From positions 87,627,641 to 87,691,640 of the forward strand of contig CM059973.1 in assembly GCA_030490835.1 (NCBI GenBank): 64,000 nt of DNA, read 5' to 3'. The translations under genes and the position numbers were made by a program. This stretch comes from Annona cherimola (lineage: Eukaryota > Streptophyta > Magnoliopsida > Magnoliales > Annonaceae). The notes beneath the pieces were generated by a model. It saw only the letters and a list, made by a program, of their open reading frames with translations, ran no database searches and was not told where the DNA came from. Of the stretch, positions 45,762 to 57,990 are shown piece after piece. The stretch's first letter is position 1, and every line of letters begins with the position of its first letter.

Positions 45762-46345
45762 TGTAACGCCCTAAGCCTAACAGTAAGGTATTGTTCACTT
45801 TGGGTCTCGGCCTGCACGATTTTGCCCCTCTGGGTTCACGCGCATCCCGTCCTTCCCCAAAAGGCGCCTCACTGAGGTACCTGGCAGCCTCCACTTATAA
45901 CTCAGGCTCCCCCCTCATCCTAACCGATGCGGGATATCACATTCACCCCCCCTTGGGGCTCCAGCGTCCACGCTGGACACCATCGGCCGGACGTCGGGAG
46001 TCGGCTCTGATACCATTTGTAACGCCCCAAGCCTAACAGTAAGGTATTGTCCGCTTTGGGCCTCGGCCCGCACAGTTTTGCTCCTCTGGGTTCACGCGCA
46101 TCCCGTCCTTCCCTAAAAGGCGCCTCGACGAGATACTTGGCGGTCTCCACTTATAACCCAGGCTCCCCCCCTCCCACATCAGTTAGGATGAGGGGGGGAG
46201 CCTGGGTTATAAGTGGAGGCCGTCAGGTACCTCAGTGAGGCGCCTTTTGGGGAAGGACGGGATGCGCGTGAACCCAGAAGGGCAAAACCGTGCGGGCCGA
46301 AGCCCAAAGCGGACAATATCTTACTGTTAGGCCTGGAGCGTTATA
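45762..46345. mobile_element. TRIM-like LTR element with inverted LTR half, inserted in the LINE
   Basis: GTGAA lies on both sides (45757..45761 and 46346..46350), a 5-bp target duplication, and removing the block restores the LINE sequence. Contents (+): an LTR 45762..45941 (TGTAACGCCC to GATATCACA), a 76-bp internal segment 45942..46017, a second LTR copy from 46018, then an inverted LTR copy to 46345. On the minus strand the internal segment starts with TGGTATCAGAGCC (46015..46003), complementary to initiator tRNA-Met, and ends in a purine tract AAGGGGGGGTGAA. The inverted half makes the right end GCGTTATA rather than a normal LTR. Confidence 0.82.
46018..46345. repeat. Large LTR hairpin
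   Basis: The arms 46018..46173 and 46190..46345 are largely inverted copies; near the loop GCTCCCCCCCTC faces GAGGGGGGGAGC. The spacer is 16 bp (46174..46189). It results from the inverted LTR half of the TRIM-like block. Confidence 0.8.
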
Positions 46346-46801
46346 GTGAAAAAAGGCAATGTTGTTGTCTCCTTCCGCTAGCCAGTGAGTTTTAGATCAC
46401 TGCCTCCACAAGGTTTCCTTGTCCTCCAACAGCCCATTTATTCGGTTATCTGTCCTTTGAATTCCTTCATCTCTTTCATTGTGAGAGGTAAACAATTCAG
46501 CCTACGCAATTCCTCCTTCTCTTGTTTGATGGCTCTTTGGATGTTCCCACTGCATGCCCTGTTCCACTTCATCAGTTTACTGCCACATTGCATCATTTTC
46601 CAAACCAGCTTCTCCATGCCTGTGTACCCGCCGACACTGTCCCAAGCCCAGGATTTCTCAATAATTTTGTTAGCCTCCTTATACTTAATCCAGAATAGTT
46701 CGAATTTGAACTGTCTTGGGGGCTTTTTATGATCTCCGTTGACATCCAGCTTTAGGAGGATCGGGTTATGGTCGGATGCCGCCACGCTGAGCTGGAAATC
46801 T

Positions 46802-48180
46802 TAGCGAGAAGAATGTTTTTGGCCATTTACGACCGGACGCAATTGCTCGCGCCTCCATATGTAACGAGAAAAATGGTCTAATGCACTTTTTCGTTAGTTA
46901 ATTATGGTGCAGCATTTATTGTTCCTCAATCAATTAAAATGTGCGGATCCTCGACCCTACAAGACGTTGGTGCACTTAATGGGAAGATTTTGCTGGAAGT
47001 CCATAGGAATATATTGGCAACCAGTACATATAGTTGGCAAAATTACAACCGGATCTGGTACGGTGGTAAATGGTTTTGTGTTTAATTAAAATATATAAAC
47101 CTTATTTTATATTGATCAAACAAATTTAATTAATTAAAGTTACTTTTAAATTCATTTAATTTTGTGGTCGACGTATACTTTTGATTCCGATGAAATGATT
47201 CCGTAGATGCCACAATTAATTCATTTAAGTGGTTTAATTTTGGTAGTATACATTATATTTGCATGCCCAAAAAATTTCTAACATATATTGGTAATAAATC
47301 AACAAAAAAATCGATACAATAATAATAGTATTTGTACATAATGAATCACGCACTAATATATATTGCCGATTCCCTTAATTAGCTAGCTCCTTCATCATGA
47401 CAGTGTGGGTGCAGTGTTGAGAACTATGTTATTAACATCCCTTAGTGGCAAGCAAGAAAACCCCAACATTAGGGATTGTACTATCTTCTGACCACTGTGC
47501 CCAGGCATTAAAAAAAAAAAAAAAAAAAAAATTTTAAAAAAAACAAAGAGATACCGGCCGGGCAACAATAGTACCCTTCCCCTCACACTGTTCCATTTTC
47601 ATTTATAAAGTTTGAAAGCAGCAGGTAGCCCATCTTAAGTCATTCCCCTGCTAGATATAAATATATAATAAACGATATCTTCGCCCCTGCATTTAATTTT
47701 AATTAGTGACGTGATTAGACTGCCACTGGAAGCATTAATCTGTTGGACCATCTTATCATGATTACAGAATGTAATTCGTGCTGTAGAAAATTTTTGATAA
47801 GAAAGGACCAAGTTGATCATGCTATGGACAAGCACATAAAGCTTTTTTATAAATGTGGAAACACATATAGTTGTGGTCAAGGAACTAATGCAGATCAGTG
47901 ATGTGAAAAAGCGATCTGTCTAGCCCTCGTTTTCAAATGGTCTCACTCCATCTTTACGTGTCCTTCTCAATTCTCACCACCCGCGGCCATATGCATGCAC
48001 GGGAGCTGATCAGGATGGGATGGGTATGGATAATACTTCCACGACTAATATTTTTCAACTTTATGGTGCAGTGAATCAATCATGTTTTGTTGGCACTTTA
48101 TATATGCTTGCACAGTTAATGAATGATCTATCAGTTTAATCAGAGATGCGATCCATGTCACTGATTAGGGGTTTTCATCA
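46802..48180. other. Intergenic, nothing recognised
   Basis: A run of about 20 A residues at 47511..47530 is present. No gene or bounded repeat was recognised. Confidence 0.5.
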
Positions 48181-48640
48181 CCCACTACAAAGGAAACAAT
48201 ATTTTGCAATATGATTTAAGTAAAGATAATTATTTTTATCTCTGTTTTTTGTTGTAGAAAATACTAATAAGTGAAATCAATAGTTATTAATTTATTATCA
48301 CAATTAAGCTTTTAGCAACAATATTGTCAGGTTGTTGTAAGAAGTAACCTTTTAATCATTATGACAAAAAACATCATCTCTAAGAGTTAAAAAACTGTCA
48401 CTCATTACAACATCATAGTCACTCCAAGAAAGATCATATTTTCCAATTTAGTGTTAATGACAAGTAATCTTACTTAATGTGAAAGATATTAATTAGCAAC
48501 ATTAATAATTAACATTTTAACTAAAATAATATATTAATGTTGCGAAAAATGAAAGTTTAGTGATGTTACATATGAGCAACTGCACCTAGTAAACATAGTC
48601 ACAAGAAGTTATATTTTAACAGCTTTTCTCCAAAGGAGCA
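48181..48640. mobile_element. Possible decayed CACTA-like element
   Basis: It begins CACTACAAAGGAAACAATAT and has the repeated 'agcaac'/'gttgc' motifs typical of the CACTA mini-elements in this window. The right end is not clear. Confidence 0.3.
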
Positions 48641-48829
48641 AGGTGTGATTGCAGTCATTCGCGTTTCTCAATTTTCAGTTTTTAAGATTTAAGTCTTTCA
48701 TTATATTTTTCTCCATGAATATTTATATAATATGAAAAATATTTTCGTTGTATTTATGTAATCATCCCTCATATATTAAAGGGTCACTTCTTTCTTTCTA
48801 ATATTGTTAAATAAGCATGCTACTTTAGC

Positions 48830-49085
48830 GGATGTCTAGGAATGCAAAAGTTGATGAAATTTTAAGATGGTGTGGGAGAGGAGAAGATAATATTTTAGGA
48901 ATTGTGTAATTAATACGAAATATTAGAAGTAAAGTTAGAATAAGTAGGGTAGTTGAAACAAAAAGATTAAATATAGAAGTAAAGTTGGAAAAATAGTATT
49001 ATTGTATTACTAAATCATTTGGTGATTAACAAGCTCCCGTACCATCCCATCTTATATCACATATGCCAATTACCAAACATGCCCT
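48830..49085. mobile_element. Degenerate Tourist-like MITE
   Basis: It starts near GGATGTCTAGGAATGC and ends TACCAAACATGCCC followed by TTA. The family-D interior is weakly preserved. Confidence 0.45.
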
Positions 49086-50195
49086 TAGTACTATTATGGG
49101 AAACAAGGGAGATCTAATTAAGACCACATTTATGAATGGAATCTTGACCAAAAAGAATGTAACTTTGGATTATTCTATCTTAAGAAAAAACTTGATTGGT
49201 CCTGGGCATGAGCGTGGACATAGGCCCTCTAAACAGCCTTTCGAATTTTAGGCTGAAATCACCACAGCATCAAAATAATAAGAGGTTAATGACAAATCAA
49301 AGAAGAAAGTCAAGGAACAAATATAGAGTTTTGTAAGAAACATTTGGATTTGGATTCTAATAATGAGCAAGCCAAATTTATTACCACTTTGTACTCTATA
49401 ACACTTCTGGCAGAAAATAACAAAACAAAACAAAACAAAAGAGGTGCAAAAAGTTATCAATTGAAAATTTTAGCGCACCAAAAACTGTCCTTTTTTCCCC
49501 ATAAAACAAGCATACTCTCAAGCATGAACATGAATGTATGCTTGTCCATTAGGATTAGCAATTCCCCTCCCTTCCTTTATGAACCCATGCACATTCAAAA
49601 CGAAGTAGGAGGTAGTGCAGTTATAATTGGAAGATCAACAACCGTATATGGAAATCGTCCAAAAGAACGCGTACGTACGGAAGTTATGATTAGGTGAAAT
49701 GGAGAAGCTTTGATATTAACAATCTAATATCATTCCTACAAAAAAGACTAATAAAGCCACTTTTGAGAAAAGGCTGAAAAATTAGGTTATTTCCTAGTTT
49801 AGTTTACGCATTTATGCGTCGGTTATTTTTCTCTTCATCATATTCATTGGGAGGGGTACGTAAAATTAATAAAATTCAGTTACTAAAGCCGGAATGATGA
49901 ACAGTCGTAGCTAATTAATGTTGGGGAGGAGAGAAAAGTGTAATCCCATGTTGCTTGATTCATTAATATTATATATGCATTTCACCCATAGCAAATTAAG
50001 AAGATGGATCCTACTGTTCGATCGGTGTACCATCCACTTTTCCAAAAGGCAAAATGGTAGCATCGAAGTTATCATTTCTGATAAAGCTATAGCCTGTACA
50101 TTTATTTTTCTCGAACGTATAGCCCACTGAATTAATGGTGACGTGGCGCACTCGGATTTCAGTTCATCCAAACGACAAAATAACGTATAATAATG

Positions 50196-50264
<69 letters not shown>

Positions 50265-51015
50265 TCATCATCATCATCATTGTCATCGTCATCGTCTTCG
50301 TCATCATCTTTCACTCTATACCTAAATCCACCGAAGCCTTAAGCAAACGCTTTACTTGAAGAGTAACGACCACATAGCCTTGTTACATGCAGGTGTTTTG
50401 AGTTTTTTTTTTTAATTTTTTTTTTACTTTATTTTTATGTGACCCCATATGTAATTTTTCTATATATACACACACACTAAAGTTTTATAATTTCAAAAGA
50501 GTAACTAGTTATTCCCATTTAACTTTAAATAGATCGAAAGTTATTATTTTTTGAAATTATAAAATATATATCTAAAAATGAATACAGACCTGTATAAAAA
50601 TGAAAAAAGAAAAAATCTTTAAATACCTATATGTATACATATATGTTTAATCATTATTAAAATTTGGTAAAAATTTAATGGAAAAAAAAATCTATTTTCA
50701 GTGGTTTCAACTTTCAACCCTTAGCTTTTTGCTCTTTTGGACCGATGATGGATATGAATTTCGGGGCAACTAGAAAGTTGATCAGATTATCCAATCAATC
50801 TACGGGCGGCAGAAGCGATTCATGATCAGAAGCCAACAAGAGCCTCATATCTCAAATCTTTTATATTAATACCCTAAAATAACTCATTGCACCATTTTTG
50901 AGCGGCTGTTTAATTGGCTAGATAAACAACCACAATCAATATATACTCCAACAAGCTTCAAACATGCATGGATATATATGTGCCTGCTGAGGCATTTTTT
51001 TTTTTTGGGAATGCT
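49086..51015. other. Intergenic, including a compound trinucleotide array
   Basis: No gene recognised. See the separate entry for the trinucleotide array near 50190..50300. T homopolymers about 50405..50425 and short (AT)/(CA) tracts follow. Confidence 0.5.
50188..50303. repeat. Compound (TAA)n(TTA)n(TCA)n(TCG) microsatellite
   Basis: A (TAA) array to 50240 changes directly into (TTA) repeats (50241..50264), then (TCA) and (GTCATC) units. The first two halves are complementary and could form a hairpin. An apparent 74-residue poly-Asn/poly-Ile frame over it is an artefact of the repeat. Confidence 0.9.
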
Positions 51016-51019
51016 TTTG

Positions 51020-51540
51020 TGGAATCGGGTTTCATAGAAGCGATTTCATGGAGCTCTTTTTACTTAGAGCTCTTTTTATTTTGAGATGTTGATGATTGAT
51101 ACTAAAGTCAATTCATTTATTGTATTTAATATAATTTATTTAGCTAGGAAACTAAATTTTATTCAAATATAATATGAGCATAGGCTACATTTACTTAATA
51201 ATAAGTAAACTCATGTGTAAAAATTCTTAGATCAATTCCCATATGTATTAAAATATAGTAGTACTTTGTAGAATCATTTATCCAGACAATAATGATATTT
51301 TAAATGGTTTAGATATTGAAAATATTACTTAAAAATTGATATTTAGTATTAAATTATTTTATTATGTTGATTTACACACTTATAGATGAGGTCCATATAC
51401 AGTGATATTAGACAAATAAAATTTTTTTATGATAATATAAATGATGCTACATATAATAGATAAAATATATTTTTCATCCACTATTTAGATGTTAAAAATG
51501 AATAAGGTTCAATATAAAAAGGATTTTATGGAAGCATCCT
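51020..51540. mobile_element. Core-B/C element
   Basis: Ends near GGAATCGGGTTTCATAGAAG and TTTTATGGAAGCATCCTC. The interior contains ATGGTTTAGATATTGAAAAT and ATTATTTTATTATGTTGATT, and closely matches 23500..23995. Limits approximate. Confidence 0.55.
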
Positions 51541-51634
51541 CATTCTTTTTTAACTTGCAAAACCCAACAATCTCACGAAATTAATGCTTGTTGCAAGATG
51601 CATTTAATCGATCAGTCATACGTATATATATTGC

Positions 51635-52105
51635 GAGAATGCTTTTAGGGAACTCTTTTTCTATGTAACTTCTTCCATTTAGAATATTTTGATAATTGAT
51701 AAAAAAAATCTATTCTATCTGTTGTGTTTAACAAAATTTATAGTAATTTAGAAACTTATTCACTTGTGTAGTATCATAGTGCATGGGCTCCATTTACAAA
51801 TGTGTAAAATCAATATATAAATTAATTTAATGTTAAATATTAAAATTTAAAGTTTTATTTTCGACATTTAAATAGTCTAAAATATTATTTTTATGTGGAT
51901 AATTGATTCTGTGAAGTATTATTCTATTCTAATACATATGTAAATGAATCTAAGCATTTTTCTCAATTTATACATAAATATACCTATTTTGAATAAATGT
52001 GACCTTGCACATATTTAATATAGATAAAACTTACTATTCTAATTAAACAAATAATGTTAAATACGGAAGGGTAGGAAGCTATCCTCTTTCTAATAAAAAA
52101 ATATT
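51635..52105. mobile_element. Core-B/C element, inverted copy
   Basis: The central part is the reverse complement of the core in the previous element (TTAAATAGTCTAAAATATTA; GAATCATTTATCC-like complement). It starts near ATGCTTTTAGGGAACTC. It faces the copy at 51020..51540, forming an inverted pair. Confidence 0.5.
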
Positions 52106-52112
52106 ACATATA

Positions 52113-52633
52113 ATGAACGGTTTGAATTTTTCATTAGGCATAAAAAAAAAAATAACTTGGTTATACATATACAAGCGGGCCCGTATATATTATCTGTTCA
52201 AGACAACTAGAACTAGTGCAATCATGTGCTGCTGCAGCAGACTAGTGCAGCATGCAAGTATCCCAGCCATCGATAGTGTTTCTGAGCTGGTGGGATCGGT
52301 ACATGCAGTATATGTTTCTGAAATGAGATGTATAGTTGGGCGGTTAAAAAAGATAAGAAGAATAGCTTCCAGTACTGGCGAGTATGGGGACGGCCCCATC
52401 ATGTCAGGCAGGCCGACCCAGATTCTTGTGTAGCAATATTGCCTTTCAAATTAACAGCTGCACGCGTCTGATCAATGAAATAGATCTCTGCTCGATCGTA
52501 CCAATATACTGTCGCTCTATTCCTGTGCAGTGCTGGCCTCGATTGGCTGCTGTACGTGCACCAACAGCCTTGTTCTCCATATCGACCGAGTGGCCGGCAT
52601 CGAGATCGCCAAGCCAGCTTGTGCAGCTTCATA
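52113..52633. other. GC-richer intergenic stretch, no gene recognised
   Basis: Open frames up to 106 residues on both strands, none with a recognisable motif or consistent coding bias. Confidence 0.45.
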
Positions 52634-52857
52634 CACTACTACAACAAATGGAAATGTCACTATTTTGTTTTTTTGCCTGCCTACTATATGTATTTAGTTA
52701 ATGCATTTTTGGCTACAAATGATTAGTTAGCAGCAAATGCAACAAAAAAATGATTAATGCAATGGTTAATTTTGGTAGCTGCATTTGGTAACAACTGCTG
52801 CCAAAATTTTAATTTGATTGTAAAAAGGTGATCATGCACAAGAAATTTGCTGTAGTG
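52634..52857. mobile_element. CACTA-type mini-element (224 bp)
   Basis: ATA flanks both sides (52631..52633, 52858..52860), a 3-bp duplication. The ends are CACTACTACAACAAATGG and CAAGAAATTTGCTGTAGTG. The interior repeats 'gcagcaaatgc' and 'ggtaacaactgc' type motifs. Non-autonomous. Confidence 0.8.
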
Positions 52858-52860
52858 ATA

Positions 52861-53889
52861 AAATCAACCCCACACGTGTTTGCACATTGAGAGAGAGAGA
52901 ATTATAGTTGGAGAGAGATGTTGGGATTTGATCTGATGACGCCATATTAATTATAATAAGATTAATTAAACAAGCTAGGTTTAAGCTGTCCACCTCACAA
53001 GGAAAGATATAATAATCAGCCCAGCCCCACAAAAGTTCATGTCAGAAGGAAAAGTTGTTAGGAGGATGTGAATTAGAGCATGGGCAGCCTGCCTTTTCTT
53101 TTGCCCTTCTTTCTTTACTCTTTCAGCATGCCCCAGCCATCTCCTTCCCTGTATTTTCTTTTCTTTTTCTAAAAGGGCGATTTCTTTATGGGGTTGATAT
53201 GTTGCATCCAACCCACTTGACATATTCAGCCCTTCGCTCATTTTCTTCGCCCAATGCCACCAGCTGCCACTGGTGCCATTTTAATTGTTGCCTGAAGAGA
53301 CAAATTTAGATTACAGATTGCAAAGCATTGCAGATGTAAAGATCCACCTATAGACTCGATATATGCACCCACATAAAGCTATAGAACCTGCATGCATGTT
53401 GGGTCTCAACAATACTTCATTTAGGATATGATTTTACGTTTATTAGTTTGGTGGGACATGATCATCTGATGTTTACAGCCACCTTATCCGATAGATACAC
53501 CACTCTACTCTACTTATCATTCTACAACAGCTACAAGCTGCACTATTTTATTAAAAGTAGTTTAGATGAAGGGAAGGATATCTTCCAGCAGTACTGTGGC
53601 ATCTAAAAATCTAAATATTAATTAGCTCTCTCCTTCCAAAATTTATTCCCCTAGCTACCTCCCTTTTGCTTTTTGGTACCGTCTTTTTCTTATTCCTTGG
53701 TTTCGCTATCGTCCAATTGTCATGTGCTTAGTGCGGTTTTCTAAATGAGCTAGCGAGATTTTTAAAAGGAGAAATCCCGCTTTGCCTACTCCAACGAGCA
53801 TAATTAGAGTTCTACTCTCGAGCAGATTACAAATCGACACACGTGTGTATTTGGCCATTTTAGCTATCTAGCTGTGGATTTTATATATG
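52861..53889. other. Intergenic, nothing recognised
   Basis: No domain or bounded repeat was identified on either strand. Confidence 0.5.
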
Positions 53890-54260
53890 AGTTTATTGAG
53901 TTACGTTTCAATGCACTCAATTATATTAAAATTTTATTGCAACAGGGTTCATTTTTTATTCTTTTTTTGAAAAATTTTAGAAACTATTATTTAGGTGCAT
54001 TTGACATATATATTAAGTTTTACTATTTTGGAGATGTCTATACATATTTTTTATTTTTAAAAATAAAAATATATATGCACATGTTAATAATAATAATAAT
54101 ATATATATGCACATATTTTCAAAAATGGTGAAACTTTGCTATATATATGTATAAGTTGAATACACCTGGAATAATAGTTTTAAAAAAATAAATAAAAAGG
54201 TTTTCATCCAATTTCATTAAAATTTCTTTGCAATCGGGTATATTGAATTGAGACTACATA
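53890..54260. mobile_element. Core-A foldback MITE, degenerate
   Basis: Core A is present on both arms (AAGTTTTACTATTTTGGAGA; AAAATGGTGAAACTTTGCTA) around a centre with (AAT) repeats at about 54085..54100. Tips contain CTCAATTATATTAAAATTTT and AATTTCATTAAAATTTCTTT, inverted in part. No target duplication was found. Confidence 0.55.
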
Positions 54261-57200
54261 ACTATACAACCCATCGACACGATAGATTATGGAAACATTG
54301 GCAAAATTAAAATTTATAACTGAAGAATGTGCAAGTGTGCCCCACCAAATTAAGCATTGCAACTAACAGACACGTGGATCGCATGCACGCATACGTGCTG
54401 TGAAAATAGCTGTTGCCACGTGTTAATTACTTGTACATGAGACATGTTGCATTGCCTTGACCATTGTTTAAATGATGAAGAGTATCTTGTCCACTGAGGC
54501 TTTTTAATTGATTATCTGTCTAATCCCCTTTAATTGTTCAAGTTGGCTGCAGGTTAGAATGTTAGGGTAAAGGCGAGACTAGAAAAGCTTCCATCATTAA
54601 ATTATATTAAAGCTTTGACATAACGGGATATTTCCAAAGGAGTCCCTATAACTTTGCGTGATTGCTAATTAAGCATGTATTTGCGATAATTGCAACCCTA
54701 TAACGACATATGTTGCATTTGAAATTTGATCGAGAATTAACAAGGTCTATTTCTTAACGGCGCAGGACTTGGATGATCTACTCTCTCAATATTCAAAAAA
54801 GATGTGTCAATTCACGATTAGTGAAAGATATAGGAGCCTATTTTGCAAATCTCCCTCAGTTTCTTGGGCTTCTAGTGGCCCCATTTGCTGTAGCATGCAG
54901 GGATTAGTTGCCCTCTTTTCATCTATTAAAGCCCAATTTTGGTGCGAGATGCAATTATATATTAACTGAAATTAGGTTTCAGTTAGCTAGACTCGCACAA
55001 TCTAAGCTAAAAGTAATGCACACTTCTCGGTTATATGCTTTAATGGGTTTTGTATTGAATGATCCGTGCTGGCATCCATGCATGCCAAATACTGCCAGGA
55101 TTTTGGTTATTGTGCTGCGATACCGATGCATCAGCCTAAATTCAGATGCATCTTCATCATGGGCCAGTTGTCATCTTTGACCCATGAAAGATGATGATCA
55201 TTTTCGTCTTTAGACCACCAAAGACAGCAAAAGGGCCCCAACATCATTGGGCGAAGCAGAGCAGGAAGATAGATGTTTCGGGCGTGTCTTATTTCAATCC
55301 ATTTTAGTTGTCTCACTGTCTTGTTTGTTCCTGAATGTGGTATAGTAGCTGGCACTTGGACCACTTCACCCGTTCAGAGAGATCCGATTGATATATATGC
55401 AGACAAGCTTTTCCTTAGCTTGGGCATGCTAGCCATTTAACATTGAATAATAGACATGTGGGCACGCACGCATCTGATACATATTAACCCAAATGGACTT
55501 ACTGGTGGCTTTTGGACCACCAATTTGGAACTGTGAGGAAATCAAGCAGGTAGGCATGCAGCTGGTTAAAACCAGAGACTACTTGGGTTTGCTTTGTGCT
55601 TTAGCTTAGACAGCTTATTATAAGGTTATGATTTCTATCACATGCATGTATCGGCTGAACAGGATTTGCACACCCATGTGCATGACATGATGCTGACATA
55701 TGCATCTTTTGGCTTGCACTAGTTGGTACCTGACATAACCAGGCCGAGGTTGAAGTCCTAAATTCAGGTTAACAAAAACAGATGTAAATGTGATTAATCC
55801 AGTTATTGATATATATATATATATTTTTTTATGAAAATCCAGTTATTCATATTTAACCCACCTTTCAAATCCACGTTATTTGGGACTAATGTTAAGCTTA
55901 ATTAATTTTTATATTTGGCAGTGGTCCTCACTTGATGGATTAATTTGATGGAATTGGGAGAAAGGAAAATGATGGCACTCTTGAAGTAAATGAAGATACA
56001 ATAAATATTTTTTTTTTTTTTTTTTTTACTGAAAAGGTTGAAATGATTGATAGAAATCGTCAGGATACGTACATAATTAGCGAAATTTGTTTTAGTAATA
56101 TGTCATTCCATTATCCAACCAATCACCATCAATTATAGCTGCATCATGGCAAAGCAATGTGGGCCATCTAAGAAAATCATCAGTAGCTGTCACTTGTCTT
56201 AATCCCAAATTGGCTGACTCTTGAATATATTTATTGAATCTTAACCCAAGAAAAATACGCTTTATTTTGAAATCTTTTTTCTCAGAAATTTTTAGAAATT
56301 TAACACCCTAAAATTGAACTGTGGAAGGAAGAGGTCTTGATTTGATATATAGGCAGACCAAACCTCATTCACCAATGCATGGCTCTATTGAGAAAAATGA
56401 CATGAAAGATTTTGTCTGGTTCATATCATCGATTGGCAAGAGTAAAAGGCATTAGTTTCAAGGAGTGCAAAATCTCTGGGTATTTGAGGCATGTAGAAAC
56501 GGCACAAAAAAGAAAGAGAAAACAGAGCCCTCTGACAATCGTTCATAAGGATGTGAAAGCAGTAGAGCATCTTCTGGAGTCTGCATCTCACCTGGGGTAC
56601 TGCATGTTTTTCAGTGTGGGTGGATAAATATAGAGTGAGAAAGAGGGAACATTGCAAACTTTTTATTGCAGGCTGGTGGATATATGTCAGTGGAGGATCT
56701 CGGCTTTTCATTATTTACCACTGTCGTAATTAGGAGATTAATTTCCAAATTACTTGAGCAAAATCTAAGAAAGCTCAGCGTATTTGTTATATTGGATTAC
56801 AATATAGACCACGCTCTTGCCGGCACTTGAAGCTGGGATCTAACTCATCCACCGCTCTTATCAATGGGTTTTGCCTTGTTTATTAGAATAATTAAAATTT
56901 TTCCAAAAAGACGTTCGCAAGGAATAATTCGTATAACGTTTTCTTTCACATTTCATTTGATTCTTGATATCTAGACCCTTATAACTTTCATCCAAATATA
57001 CTTAGATATGATTCTAAAAAAAAAAAACTTTTGAAGACTGCTAAAGTTATAGCCGAATGATTATTACCGACCAGTCTGAAATCCAGTGTGATTTCAGGCC
57101 GGTGGGAAAGGATCAGTGCTCAAAGTTATATACAATTTATTTTCAGATTTTAACAGCTTTATGTTCACTCTTAAATTATATAAAAATTATAACACATAAG

Positions 57201-57745
57201 TTTTTAATTAAAGTAATTTTTTAACATCATAAATATATGCATATTATATTCATTTATATTTTACATGTTTAGATATAAAAAAATCTAAAAAGTGGGCGCT
57301 TAGAGTATGTTGATTAATGCGGTGTTAGAATATGATTCATGAATGGTAGAAGCCACAATCTGTACGGTATTGGAAAAAAGGAAAAATCTTCGCATGCCTT
57401 AATCTTGTCGGGTGTTCATTTCCATGTTTTGATGAAGCTGAGCTTGGGAGCCATTCGAATGGCCGCTGCAATTTTAAAATAATAATAATAAAAAAAAGAG
57501 ACAGAGGATACGTAAGTTCTTCCAGACGGCGCACAGCCGGAAGCGCACGCAAAAGCATATGCTACGCGCTTTTGGACGCTGCTACCGCTTATCGTTGGCT
57601 TATGGTGATAAATTGAAATTAGTGTTTGGTTTGGGTGTAACTTTCAACTGAGTCTTTTCCGGTTGTTGAGAGAAGTTTTCAAATCAGTCGCGTATGTTAT
57701 ATTATGAAAGCACAAAAATATGGCTTCCACAATAAAGACTATTTT
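54261..57745. other. Longest stretch without a recognised gene or bounded repeat
   Basis: About 3.5 kb of mixed composition. Open frames of 60-96 residues show no motif. A tip fragment of the 32081..32502 MITE (GGTCAGTCTGAAATC-like, then GATTTCAGGCCGG) survives at about 57065..57120. A 23-T homopolymer lies near 56008. Confidence 0.45.
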
Positions 57746-57990
57746 AATTTAGGATAATTTATAAATATAACTACATAGTTTGAGCATAATTATAAATATA
57801 TTTATATAATTTCAGAAATCGCAAATAATCTCTACATAATATGACCATAATTATAAATATATTTATGTCATTATAACACTGTTACTGCACCACTGCGACA
57901 TGAGTATATTGCAAAAATATGCAAATTATGTAGGTATATTTCCTTTTTTTTTTTTTTTTTGCAAATATACACATGTCATGACGGTGTAAT

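Larger units (their letters stand above)
42707..46801 (-). pseudogene. Decayed L1-type LINE, ORF2 remnants
   Basis: A minus-strand non-LTR retrotransposon missing its 5' part. In order: the end of the APE endonuclease (ASDHNPILLKLDV, about 46785..46740), a linker, the reverse transcriptase (about 45760..44700) with PDGIS, LIPKKDGASKLSAFRPISLC, AYDRVEW and the catalytic FADD (about 44755), a cysteine-type linker, then an RNase H-like region (about 43321..42850, KLNVDGRW and LECDSLIMVSFL). Several stops and frameshifts interrupt it; for example WRQ*SKTHWLAEGDNN near 46395. The 3' end is a short tail of seven A residues (complement of 42707..42713). A TRIM-like element interrupts it. Such elements encode a polymerase for self-copying; this copy cannot be functional. 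Confidence 0.9.

Noticed and set aside
45762..46345. Cassandra-type TRIM (5S rRNA in LTR)
   Set aside because: No 5S rRNA internal promoter motifs were seen in the LTR.
44282..46785. Separate genes from the larger open frames in this region
   Set aside because: They are fragments of one decayed LINE in shifting frames, or frames within the TRIM-like block.
50188..50303. CRISPR-like array or poly-Asn/poly-Ile protein
   Set aside because: It is a simple trinucleotide microsatellite with no spacers; the open frame is a by-product.
52113..52701. Two 105-106-residue open frames on the + strand
   Set aside because: No recognisable motif, overlapping antisense frames of similar size, and the second enters a CACTA element.
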